Shown here in pieces: positions 44,167 to 52,800 of a DNA stretch of 64,000 bases. The translations under genes and the position numbers were made by a program. The notes beneath the pieces are model-generated. The model had not been told where the DNA came from. It made no database searches and worked only from the letters and a program-made list of their open reading frames with translations. This DNA comes from Flavobacteriales bacterium UBA5081. Its GTDB lineage: Bacteria; Bacteroidota; Bacteroidia; Flavobacteriales_E; Vicingaceae. Position 1 is the first letter of the stretch; every line of letters starts with the position of its first letter. Location: contig DIAJ01000028.1 in the NCBI GenBank assembly GCA_002415785.1, positions 42,956-106,955 of the forward strand, read 5' to 3'.

Positions 44167-44754
44167 ATGAATTTCAAGATAAGCTTTAAAAATTCGATAA
44201 GAAAAGCCATAAAAGTATTTGCATTACTACTTACGCCCTATACAGTTGCCGCTCAAAATGTTAATCTAAAAACAGATAAATTAATCTATGAGTTTAATGA
44301 TGAAATTTTAGTTCAAGCTTCTGTAGATGCAAAGTTCGATTCAGTAAAAATGTCAGCATTTGACAATGTGAAATCAATAAGTAAAGCACAGTTAAGTTCT
44401 CAAAGCTCTTCAATTAAGGGGCAATTTAAAATAAAACAGACCATTAGTTATAGATTAAGACCTCTAGATAGTGGAAGGATAGAAATAAAATCTCCAACTT
44501 TTTATTTCAATGGAAAAGAAGTAATCGGCGAATCAATATTCATAACAATTAAATCTTCAAAATTATCAGAAAATGATTTATTCGAAAAAGCATATAAGGA
44601 GTTCATTGAAGATGATGTAAAACCAATAAACTCAGTTAAAGTAGTTTTCTCTGATAGTCTTGGATATATAGAGCGCTATAATAAAGATGGTTGGAGTTTT
44701 ATCCGCAGATTATCAGAAAGAGAAATAAAAGAAATTAATAAAATAATAAAGTAA
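44167..44754 (+). CDS. BatD-like exported protein
   Basis: A 195-aa protein from the ATG at 44167 (a GTG at 44161 adds two residues). A signal peptide (VFALLLTPYTVAAQ) is followed by a beta-sandwich: VNLKTDKLIYEFNDEILVQA ... QTISYRLRPLDSGRIEIKSP and TFYFNGKEVIGESIFITIK. The SGRIEI..PTFYFNGKEV pattern is characteristic of the BatD/oxygen-tolerance family, but the protein is much shorter than true BatD (about 500-600 aa) and lacks its membrane segments. It could be a shortened relative. There are no other bat genes in the window. Confidence 0.65.
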   Translation: MNFKISFKNSIRKAIKVFALLLTPYTVAAQNVNLKTDKLIYEFNDEILVQASVDAKFDSVKMSAFDNVKSISKAQLSSQSSSIKGQFKIKQTISYRLRPLDSGRIEIKSPTFYFNGKEVIGESIFITIKSSKLSENDLFEKAYKEFIEDDVKPINSVKVVFSDSLGYIERYNKDGWSFIRRLSEREIKEINKIIK

Positions 44755-44780
44755 GTGCTAGTCGGTGCAGCGTTCCAAAT

Positions 44781-44999
44781 TTAAATGTTGATAGGGTAAT
44801 TTCTTTGTAATATTTTTCTTCTTTTCAATTGAAAGTAAATGATCGAACCAAGAACAGGAACCAAAGCAATAAGTAGAATGAAAAGTGCTTTTTTTCTAAA
44901 TTTCAGCTTATTGTTACTTATATCTATTAGTGCCCAGCTAATTAAAAAAGCGGATAATAGGTAAAAGCCAAGAAATAAGTCAAGTTCAAATAATTCCAT
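44781..44999 (-). CDS. Small PLDc_N-type membrane protein
   Basis: A 72-aa protein with two helices (LFLGFYLLSAFLISWALIDI and ALFILLIALVPVLGSIIYF) and a basic tail. Same general type as the 67-aa protein ending at 42066 (PVLG.IIYF versus PILGPILYF). Convergent with the BatD-like gene and divergent from the toxin-antitoxin pair. Confidence 0.7.
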   Translation of the reverse strand: MELFELDLFLGFYLLSAFLISWALIDISNNKLKFRKKALFILLIALVPVLGSIIYFQLKRRKILQRNYPINI

Positions 45000-45050
45000 A
45001 ATTCAAAAATAAGAAATGTTTAATTCATTAATTTAGTATAAAATTTAGCT

Positions 45051-45290
45051 ATGACTTTCCAAAGTAGAAAACTAAAAGCGATAGACTTTATCCTAAGTTT
45101 AAAAGATGAATATCTGTTAAACAAAATTGAATCAGTAATCAAAACTCAAAATAACGAATACAGTAATCAGGAATTAAATCCTTTGACAGAAGAAGATTTA
45201 ATTGAACGAGCTAAAGAATCAAATGAAGATTACCTAGCCGGTAGATTTAAAAGCCAAGAGCAATTAGAAAAGGAAGCCAAAAACTGGTAA
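45051..45290 (+). CDS. Type II antitoxin
   Basis: A 79-aa acidic, helical protein with the segment NPLTEEDLIERAKESNEDYL and a C-terminal GRFKSQEQLEKEAKNW, typical of the toxin-wrapping tail of RelB/ParD-type antitoxins. It precedes the ParE/RelE toxin gene by 3 bases. A sister antitoxin at 55094-55327 shares PMTQDELNERIDKSESDF in the equivalent place. No clear DNA-binding fold is visible, so autoregulation is uncertain. Confidence 0.8.
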   Translation: MTFQSRKLKAIDFILSLKDEYLLNKIESVIKTQNNEYSNQELNPLTEEDLIERAKESNEDYLAGRFKSQEQLEKEAKNW

Positions 45291-45293
45291 TAA

Positions 45294-45608
45294 ATGACAA
45301 TATTTTGGTCAAACTTTGCTTCAGAAATGGTGAAAGATATCTACAACTACTACAAAACTAATGCTAGCCCTAGAGTTGCTAATAGAATCAGGAACCAAAT
45401 TTTTTCAGCTACAAATCAATTAAAAAAATATCCTTTTTCCGGACAAGTTGAAAAAAGCCTTCAAAAATTAAATGAAGGACACAGATACCTCGTAAATGGA
45501 AATTATAAAATTATTTACAAAGAAGTAAAAGAAGGTATCTTAATAACTGATGTCTTTGATACTCGTCAAGATCCGATTAAAATTAACAATCCGAAAAGAA
45601 AGACCTAA
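45294..45608 (+). CDS. RelE/ParE-family toxin
   Basis: A 104-aa basic protein. SEMVKDIYNYYKTNASPRVA near the start, YPFSGQVE in the middle and GHRYLVNGNYKIIYKEV ... ILITDVFDTRQDP at the end match the ParE/RelE fold (helical hairpin, then four-stranded sheet with the RYLV..NYKIIY pattern). Toxins of this family act on gyrase (ParE) or ribosome-bound mRNA (RelE); which one applies cannot be told. Pairs with the antitoxin 3 bases upstream. A paralogue lies at 54714-55097. Confidence 0.88.
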   Translation: MTIFWSNFASEMVKDIYNYYKTNASPRVANRIRNQIFSATNQLKKYPFSGQVEKSLQKLNEGHRYLVNGNYKIIYKEVKEGILITDVFDTRQDPIKINNPKRKT

Positions 45609-45615
45609 CGCTACT

Positions 45616-46236
45616 TCACACCCACAATAACAAGCTAGCCATAAACAGCAGTACAATTACTTTAATCCACTTGGTGGCTTTCCAAAATGCGGGTTTTTGA
45701 ATTAGCCTTCTTAGCTGGTGCGCCAAAAAAGCAAATGAAGCAAAGGTGATGAATCCAACAAGCATAAAAGTGATTCCCAACAACACAAATTGATGAAAGA
45801 CTGACCAATTGGCCTCTTCTCGGACAAATTGCGGTAAGAAAGCAATAAAAAAGAGAGAAACTTTTGGATTTAATAAATTCATCAATAATCCGGTACGATA
45901 AAGCTTAGTGGCTTTGTCTTTTTTAGATGAAGATGCTTCTGCTAAATTCATCGGCTCTTCCTTCGCTGCTTGATAAGCCAAATAAAGTAAATAAGCCACA
46001 CCTAAGTAGGTAATTGCTAAAAATACTTCATCCGATTTCTTTAACGCAAGTGACAGTCCGCTTGCCACTGCTATAGTATGAACCAACACCCCACTGTTTA
46101 AGCCAAAAGCAATCCACAAACCGTTGCGCTTGCCCTTTGCCAAGCTCTCGGTAACCACATACAAATTATCCGGTCCGGGCATGAGCGCCATTAAAAAGGC
46201 TGCTAAACAGAAAGAAAGGTAGAGTTGAATTTCCAT
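45616..46236 (-). CDS. LysE/RhtB-family exporter
   Basis: A 206-aa membrane protein with six helices. The family start is clear: FLMALMPGPDNLYVVTESLA (PGPDN motif), then KGKRNGLWIAFGLNSGVLVH, followed by GVAYLLYLAYQAA and a second-half GLLMNLLNPKVSLFFIAFLP (LNPK motif). It exports amino acids or related compounds; the specific substrate is not evident. It is convergent with the toxin gene, 7 bases apart. Confidence 0.92.
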   Translation of the reverse strand: MEIQLYLSFCLAAFLMALMPGPDNLYVVTESLAKGKRNGLWIAFGLNSGVLVHTIAVASGLSLALKKSDEVFLAITYLGVAYLLYLAYQAAKEEPMNLAEASSSKKDKATKLYRTGLLMNLLNPKVSLFFIAFLPQFVREEANWSVFHQFVLLGITFMLVGFITFASFAFLAHQLRRLIQKPAFWKATKWIKVIVLLFMASLLLWV

Positions 46237-46614
46237 TTTTAAAAATCAATTGCCAAAATTGCCATTTTTTTTTAGAGACAAGATGCAAGATCGCTTAGCT
46301 GCTAGAGAATAGAAGTTTGAAGTGCCTAAAGTACTTAAAGTTTGAAGTTGTTTTTTATAGAAAATAGAGGTTTAATGATTAATAATCTGTTAACGGATAT
46401 TACTTTATGATGCGATCATCCATAAGCATTACTGTCTAATGAATACGCTCATCACTATAAGAATACACCTAATGGAACCGTGTCATGCTGAACTCGTTTC
46501 AGCATCTGTAACAGCCTTGGAAGTTGCTCCTAATGAAATAGGTTTGAGTAGCTGCAGACCCTGAAATTAATTCAGGGTGACACGTCTTCGGTTGTTACAT
46601 TTCGTTTTAAGGTT
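46237..46614. other. Intergenic region carrying a REP-like palindrome
   Basis: No gene in 378 bases. The palindromic element at 46479-46584 occupies the right part. The left part has AT-rich sequence with no recognised signal. Confidence 0.6.
46479..46584. repeat. REP-like palindromic element
   Basis: The ends CGTGTCATGCTGAA (46479-46492) and TTCAGGGTGACACG (46571-46584) are inverted repeats with two mismatches. Each end also contains its own hairpin: CTGAAC..GTTTCAG on the left and CCTGAAATTAATTCAGG on the right. GTCATGCTGAAC...CAGGGTGACA elements of this kind are widely dispersed in environmental bacterial genomes. A decayed relative lies at 36581-36660. Confidence 0.75.
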
Positions 46615-47337
46615 TCATCTTTCGAATTTCAAATTTTGTAAGCTCTCCATCTTCACTTCATTCTGAATCAAATCATGGTACTTCATCGATAATTCACGTC
46701 CATTTTTCACTACTGAGGTAATTGAGATGGTGTGTACAAAATGATCTTCACTGAGTTTAATGGGAGCGTTATCATTTCCGCCAAATTGGTGAAAGTTTAC
46801 CATTTCTGATGCAGTAATTTGCTCATTGTCGTGGAGGAATTTAGCAAATAACTTCTCCCGCTCCAAGCGAATGTGCTCCGGATACAAAGGTGCTGAAGAA
46901 AAAATATGTGCTTCATTGGGATTGATTTCCTTGTATGAGATGGACTTTCCATCCCAACGCAATACTTCCATTTTTAAGTGACTTTTATAATCTAAACCAA
47001 CTAAGGTAAAAGGTGCAATATTGTCGAAGTTGTAATCATAGGCAAATTCCTTCAGTTCATCATATTCAAAGCTTTCTAAAAGCACTATTCCCCTACTCTT
47101 TCGGTAAGGTGGTTGATGTTTGTATTTTTCCCAAGCTCCGTTCAATAAATTCACCAAACGCTTATTGCTCGAGGCAATCCAACTGCCAAAAGCATCTCCA
47201 TCTTGCGGAAAAAGTACTTTCTGCTCATTTATTTCTTTGTAAGCCGGAAAGCTAGCAAACTTTCTGCTCTTGGCTTCATCTCGATTAGAGGTGAGGATAA
47301 AGCCATCTTTTTGGGGAATGTATGTTAGTGTACACAT
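46615..47337 (-). CDS. NRDE family protein (TANGO2-like)
   Basis: A 240-aa protein with the family N-terminus MCTLTYIPQKDGFILTSNRD: Cys2 follows the initiator and the NRDE motif is at 18-21. Later features are DAFGSWIASSNKRLVNLLNG, ending GSWI and the LLNG motif, and the C-terminal helix-strand pattern of Ntn-hydrolase-like folds. The N-terminal cysteine could become a catalytic nucleophile after Met removal, as in other Ntn-type proteins. Physiological role in bacteria is unclear. No operon partner. Confidence 0.88.
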   Translation of the reverse strand: MCTLTYIPQKDGFILTSNRDEAKSRKFASFPAYKEINEQKVLFPQDGDAFGSWIASSNKRLVNLLNGAWEKYKHQPPYRKSRGIVLLESFEYDELKEFAYDYNFDNIAPFTLVGLDYKSHLKMEVLRWDGKSISYKEINPNEAHIFSSAPLYPEHIRLEREKLFAKFLHDNEQITASEMVNFHQFGGNDNAPIKLSEDHFVHTISITSVVKNGRELSMKYHDLIQNEVKMESLQNLKFER

Positions 47338-47530
47338 ATAATTAAGAGAATTAAACCCTATTGATTCGTATAGCTACAAACGTCAAATTTTATTTTTAGT
47401 TCAAAGTTGTTTTGCAATAAAAAAATAAATCGTCTATTATATACAAAACTTCAATAAGAAAACGCATTCAAACCAAGTCAGTTCGCAGAACTGAACAATG
47501 CCTTTGGAGACAATCCTGCTTTTTTCAATA

Positions 47531-47600
47531 CAAAGCTTTAGTGAGACCGGAAAGCTCCTGAGGAATGAAGGAGATCATCCGGCCGAAGTTAAGCTTTGTG
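47531..47600. ncRNA. Nested multi-stem hairpin (possible structured RNA)
   Basis: Three nested perfect stems. Outer: ACAAAGCTT (47531-47539) with AAGCTTTGT (47592-47600). Middle: CCGG (47548-47551) with CCGG (47580-47583). Inner: CTCCT (47556-47560) with AGGAG (47570-47574). All three are collinear, so a single elongated structure of 70 bases can form on either strand. No known family is recognised. It could be an ncRNA, a mobile repeat or a decayed element. Confidence 0.4.
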
Positions 47601-47627
47601 AAGGAAAAAGTAAGGATTGAATCCAGG

Positions 47628-47668
47628 CTCGCCTTTTTGTTTTCCTTTTTGGCGAGCAAAAAGGAAAG
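47628..47668. promoter_or_regulatory. Pair of mutually exclusive hairpins
   Basis: GCTCGCC (47628-47634) pairs with GGCGAGC (47652-47658). Alternatively TTTCCTTTTTG (47642-47652) pairs with CAAAAAGGAAA (47658-47668) across the loop GCGAG. The two share bases, so only one can form at a time, as in attenuator-type switches. The loop ends 190 bases before the ABC-F start. A dispersed-repeat origin is equally possible. Confidence 0.4.
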
Positions 47669-47837
47669 AAAATGATATAAAACTCATAAAATCAAAAAAA
47701 AACATTCAATCGATTTTTTTATAATTTTAAGTATACTGTTTAGCATTCAAATAAGTCTCTAAAAAGTGTTCTAGCTAAAAAATAGTCTATTTACCTTGAA
47801 TAGTCTTACAATTCACACAATTAAACTTTCAAAATGA

Positions 47838-47856
47838 TTACTTTTGCGCCCTCAAA
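47838..47856 (+). promoter_or_regulatory. Promoter with TACTTTTG -7 box, shared motif
   Basis: TTACTTTTGCGCCCTCAAA contains TACTTTTG (47839-47846), a match to TANNTTTG, 19 bases upstream of the ABC-F start codon. The identical 19 bases occur in the promoter of bipA on the minus strand (59818-59836). Confidence 0.65.
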
Positions 47857-47865
47857 AATATCAGC

Positions 47866-49488
47866 ATGATTGAAGTTCAAAATGTCTCTCTACAGTTCGG
47901 AAAAAGGGTTTTATTCGACGATGTAAACATCAAATTTACAGGCGATAACTGTTACGGAATTATTGGTGCTAACGGTGCCGGAAAATCTACTTTTCTCAAA
48001 ATTTTATCGGGTGATGTTGATCCCAATTCGGGCTTTGTGCATTTAGAACCGGGTAAACGTATGGCTGTTTTGAGTCAAAATCACTACGCTTTTGACGAAA
48101 ACCAAGTGCTCGACACCGTTATTATGGGACACAAGAAACTGTGGGACATCATGAAAGCCAAAGATGCCATTTATGCAAAAGCAGACTTCAGCGAGGAAGA
48201 CGGCATCAAAGCTTCGGAGCTGGAAGCGGAATTTGCCGAAATGGACGGATGGAATGCTGAATCAGATGCTGCTTCGCTTTTGAGCGGTTTGGGAATTGAA
48301 GAAAGTGAGCACTATAAGTTAATGAAAGACTTGAGCGGTAATCAAAAAGTGCGAGTGCTATTGGCGCAAGCGCTTTTTGGCAATCCGGATGTCTTGATTT
48401 TAGATGAGCCGACCAACGATTTGGACGTTCGCACCATCAGTTGGTTAGAAGACTTTTTATTGGATTTTAAAAATACAGTAATTGTCGTTTCTCACGACCG
48501 TCACTTTTTGGATACGGTTTGCACCAATATTGTCGATATCGACTTTGGCAAACTGACTGTTTTCTCGGGAAACTACACTTTTTGGTATGAAAGTTCACAG
48601 TTAGCATTACGTCAGCGTCAATCGGCTAACAAAAAGGCCGAAGCCAAGAAGAAAGAATTACAAGAATTTGTCGCGCGCTTTAGTGCCAATGCTTCCAAGT
48701 CGAAACAAGCCACCAGCCGAAAGAAAATGTTGGAGAAAATTAATGTAGACGAAATTCAGCCTTCTTCCAGAAGATATCCGGGTATTATTTGGAAACAAGA
48801 AAGAGAAGCCGGTAACCAATTACTGCACATTGAGAACCTAAGCTATACTGACGATGAAGGGAATACCCTTTTTCAAGATATAAATATCAATGTGAGTAAG
48901 GGCGACAAAATTGCATTGGTTGGGAACTCTCGAGCCATTACCGCTTTATTTGAAATTCTAAACGGCAATTTAAAAGCAACTAGCGGCACTTTTGAGTTTG
49001 GACAAACCATTTCAACCGCCTATTTGCCTAACGACAACTCTAAATATTTTGATACCAAAGAAAACTTGATCGATTGGTTACGTCGTTACACCAAAAACGA
49101 TGAAGAAAAAGATGAGGTCTTTATTCGCGGTTTCTTGGGCAAAATGTTGTTTTCCGGAGAAGAAGTACTCAAAAGCGCTTCCGTGCTGTCTGGAGGAGAG
49201 AAAATGCGCTGTATGCTTTCTAAAATGATGCAAGCTGAAGCTAACTTTTTGATGTTCGATGAACCCACCAATCACTTGGATTTGGAATCGATTACAGCTT
49301 TAAACAACTCTTTGATCAGCTTTGAAGGAACAATCATGTTTACTTCGCATGACCACACCTTTACTCAAACCATCGCCAACCGAATCATCGAAATTAGCCC
49401 CAACGGCATGTTGGACAAGGTAACGACCTATGATGAGTATTTAGCAAGCGATAAAATTGCCGGACAAAGAGAGGAATTGCAGGCTTAG
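47866..49488 (+). CDS. ABC-F family ATPase, YbiT-like
   Basis: A 540-aa soluble protein with two nucleotide-binding domains and no membrane segment. NBD1: Walker A GANGAGKST (about 36-44), signature LSGNQKVRVLLA, Walker B LILDEPTNDLD. The linker has the charged coiled coil (RQRQSANKKAEAKKKELQEF) and SSRRYPGIIW, a YbiT-type feature. NBD2: signature LSGGEKMRCML and Walker B FLMFDEPTNHLDLES are intact, but the Walker A reads VGNSRAITALFE, without the GK[ST]. Such proteins act on the ribosome E site as translation factors or antibiotic-protection factors. The second ATP site is probably impaired in hydrolysis. Confidence 0.9.
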   Translation: MIEVQNVSLQFGKRVLFDDVNIKFTGDNCYGIIGANGAGKSTFLKILSGDVDPNSGFVHLEPGKRMAVLSQNHYAFDENQVLDTVIMGHKKLWDIMKAKDAIYAKADFSEEDGIKASELEAEFAEMDGWNAESDAASLLSGLGIEESEHYKLMKDLSGNQKVRVLLAQALFGNPDVLILDEPTNDLDVRTISWLEDFLLDFKNTVIVVSHDRHFLDTVCTNIVDIDFGKLTVFSGNYTFWYESSQLALRQRQSANKKAEAKKKELQEFVARFSANASKSKQATSRKKMLEKINVDEIQPSSRRYPGIIWKQEREAGNQLLHIENLSYTDDEGNTLFQDININVSKGDKIALVGNSRAITALFEILNGNLKATSGTFEFGQTISTAYLPNDNSKYFDTKENLIDWLRRYTKNDEEKDEVFIRGFLGKMLFSGEEVLKSASVLSGGEKMRCMLSKMMQAEANFLMFDEPTNHLDLESITALNNSLISFEGTIMFTSHDHTFTQTIANRIIEISPNGMLDKVTTYDEYLASDKIAGQREELQA

Positions 49489-49514
49489 GGATAGGTTATT
49501 GATTTTAATGTGGT

Positions 49515-49552
49515 GACGAAAGATTGCACCTGTCCGCCTATGGAGGAAATCC
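49515..49552 (+). repeat. 38-bp repeat, copy 1
   Basis: GACGAAAGATTGCACCTGTC, then CGCCTATGGAGGAAATCC. Same orientation as the copy at 49646-49683 (about 29 of 38 identical). A fragment of the same motif (CTTGCACCTGTC, TTTTGGAGGTAAT) lies at 31519-31543. Confidence 0.6.
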
Positions 49553-49645
49553 TTCGTAGCGATTGTTGAGTTTTTGATAATCACTTATACCGCTCCACCG
49601 CTCCGCAGGGTTTCAAATCCTGCAGAAAAGAGATATCTATAATCA

Positions 49646-49683
49646 GACGAAGGATTGCATTTATCCACCTTTGGAGGAAAACC
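49646..49683 (+). repeat. 38-bp repeat, copy 2
   Basis: GACGAAGGATTGCATTTATC, then CACCTTTGGAGGAAAACC; partner of 49515-49552. The start-to-start distance is 131 bases. Confidence 0.6.
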
Positions 49684-49865
49684 TGCGGGGTGTTAGAATT
49701 TTTAATGTGGAGTTATTAGTTTAAATCTTCGACGGGTTTTAAAACCTTTGCGGAGAGATACAATTATGTTCACTTCTTATGGTCGACCTTTAGTCAAGCA
49801 TATCATCGAACAATCAAATAAAAAGATATTATGTAGTTTTATAGCTTCATTCTCCATAAAGTACT

Positions 49866-52800
49866 ATGAAAAAGATTTTTTGCCTTCTTGCTTTAGTCCA
49901 ATTTTCTACATTACTCTTTACACAAGAAAAGGATACTATTTTTCATCAAAATGGAAATATATTTCAGATTATAGAGAGGTTAGCCGATAAGACTCGAAAA
50001 ATTACATTTAACTACGGTGGAACCAAGAAATCTGAAGTAGAATATTCTGACTCATTAAAAAATGGCGCATTTATAGAGTACTACACTGATGGCAGTACAA
50101 AAATTGAAGCCACTTACCAAGACGACAGGTTGGTTGGAAATTATATTGAATATTCAACACAAGGAGAAATCACTAAAAGTTTACACTATAAAATTTTTAA
50201 AAATAATGGAAATATAAGAAGTGCTTTAGATGGGAAAGCTGAGTATTACAACAAAAACGGGATGCTCTTAGCAAAAGGGAAGTACAAAGAAGGCGAAAAA
50301 GACGGCATTTGGTATGACTTTGATGCCAGCGGAAGGCTTAGCCATAAATTTACCTATAAAAATGGCAAAAAAGCCGGTATTCAAGAGAGTTATTACCCCA
50401 ATGGTCATTTACGGTTAAGATCTGAGATCTATGAAGATGTTGTAGTTGATGGAGTAAATTATCCTACTTTGGAAGTAGGTACCAGGTTAAGCTATTATGA
50501 AAATGGAGTGAAGCAGTCTGAAATAGAATTTGAAAAGGGAAAACCAACCGGAGAAAGTAAAAGATGGAACAATACAGGTCATTTATCTTCAGTGAGCACA
50601 ATGATAAATGATAGTATAAAAAAGACGGAATATTTTGGAGTTAATGAAAATACAAGCCTGATTGTACATGAGGTAAAAAGAATAGAGAACGGCTATTTAA
50701 AATACCACAAGCAAGGAAAGACTATTCACTACTATGAAAATGGCGAAATAAAAAGCGAGGAAAATTACGTCAACGGCAAGTTAGAAGGAAGCTTTGTAAG
50801 ATACCACCCCAATGGAAAAATATGGGAAAAAGGAGAAAGAAAAAATGGAGAAATTATTGGATCATTTGAAAGCTACTATGAAAATGGTCAACTTCAAACT
50901 TCCTACTTAAAAACTGAGATAGAAACACACAGTGGATTTAGTCGGATTATTACAAAAGGCTGGTCGAAAAAATATGAGGAAAATGGAGAAATAAAAAATT
51001 TAGAATTTTATGATGATAAAGGAAGAAAGCTTTTTTTGACCTATGTGAATGAAGGTAGCCAAATGAGAAGCATTGTTTATGAAATGGGAAATATTCAATG
51101 GATTCAGAATTTTTATCCTAATAATATATTGTATAGTGACCGCTTTTCTGCAACTCACTACAACCGAACCGAGTGGTATTATGTTAATGGCCAGCCTTTT
51201 CGACTCATCATTGATCCTTATGACTACAAAAAAGAAGACATGCAAGTTACACTAAACTTTAAAGGGGGACTAGAGTTCTCTTCTTTGAGAAACAATGACT
51301 TGTCTCCTGAAAATTATTTATCTGACCTTGATGCTTCTAAATACAGTGATGCGAGTTTACCCAAAGAAGGGGAATTTGAAATTCTCTATTTAAACGGCAA
51401 TCCCAGAGTGAGCTATTCACTCAAAGACTATTTATTTCATGGAAGTTTTAAACGTTTTTTGCCAAACGGAAAATTAATTTACGAAGCATACTTTAAGGAT
51501 AAAGGTTTACTGGATTGGTCGTGTTCTATTTCTGAAAAAGGAGATACAATGCAGCTAATAAAAATCTTAAAGAATGGTAATCACTACCGAATGCGTGTTG
51601 ATCCTAATAATTCACTGCAAAAAACGATAAGTGATAGCAATGGAGAATATATTTATAAGTATGAAACCTACGAAGATCGGCAAGCTAAATCATTATATGA
51701 TCGTTCAAAAGGTATTTCTAAAAGTTGGTACAAGAATGGAAAACTGTCTTCTACCGACAGTACCATAACCTTCAAATCAGGTGACAAGCAAAAACAAAAA
51801 GTAATTAGAAAATATTTTTATGAAAACGGACAACTAAAGAATGTTTCAACAAAGGTTGACGGCAAGTATGAAGAGAAGTACCTAAGCTATTTTGAAAATG
51901 GACAGTTAGAGGCAAGTTCAGAGTATAAAAATAATTTGCAGCATGGAGAGTACATCAGGTATGCAGAAAATGGCGACCTAATGATGAAAGGAAAACATGT
52001 GGATGGGAAAAAAGAAGGAAAGTGGAAAATAAGACGAGAAGATAAATTGGAAACTGAATATTACCAAAATAATCAACTTCAATTGGAAGCTCCAAGTGGG
52101 CTTTGTGAATGTCAAGACACTACAAACCCTTTAGGTAGAGTTTACCCAAATATTTTAGCTAATTTATTTGACTACAATGTATATTGTCAGCTCAATTTTT
52201 CATTTTTAAAACCAATAGACTCAAGCAGCTATCATAAATTATATTACCGAACAAATGGAAGCCTTGGACAGTATAATGGCTATCTAACGCTAGTGTTATT
52301 CCAACCACTAAAAATACATTTTAAAGGAAAAAATTCAGGGAGTTTTGTGTTGAACAACTGCTTTACAAATGGATACTATAGCAAAGTTAACTTTGGTTAT
52401 GTAATGCGTAATAATCCTGATAATAGATTCTTAAGTTTTCGGAATGTAGACTTAGGATTTGAGTTTTACAATCCATTTTTTAAACAATTAAGTCATGATT
52501 TAAAGGTAAGTTTAAAGACTGAAACATTAGAAATAAATGAAAAAGAACATTTAAATTTAGCGGAAACTTTCACTGATTTTTGTTTTGAACCCATTAAGAG
52601 GGACGGTTGGCAGTTGAATTCTACTAAAGGAAGATTGATTGCCAGCCAAAACTTTGAAAGAATCAAATATTTTACAGAGTTATCAGATATTTTGAACATC
52701 GATTCACTAATGCTTGACTCCCTATCCCACTTGAATGAGCTTGTGGGCATTTCTGTAACTGAAGGAAGTGGAACTTTGAAAATTGGTAACAATGATTTTG

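Larger units (their letters stand above)
47338..47865. other. Long structured intergenic region upstream of the ABC-F gene
   Basis: A stretch of 528 bases with no ORF but several strong inverted repeats between 47461 and 47670, and the ABC-F promoter near its right end. A small hairpin TCAGTTC/GAACTGA lies at 47478-47494. The GC content rises in the structured part. Confidence 0.6.
49489..49865. other. Intergenic region with a duplicated 38-bp motif
   Basis: A stretch of 377 bases with no gene I can support; a frame open at 49748-49990 overlaps the next gene out of frame and is not believed. It contains two copies of a GACGAA..ATTGCA..GGAGGAAA motif and the hairpin GCAGG..CCTGC near 49605-49623. 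Confidence 0.55.

Noticed and set aside
46479..46584. Intrinsic terminator of the NRDE gene
   Set aside because: The palindrome lacks a T-run and spans 106 bases with inverted ends, so a REP-like repeat is a better explanation.
49748..49990. 80-aa plus-strand frame before the MORN protein
   Set aside because: It overlaps the MORN protein's start in another frame, while the latter has a clear signal peptide and repeats.
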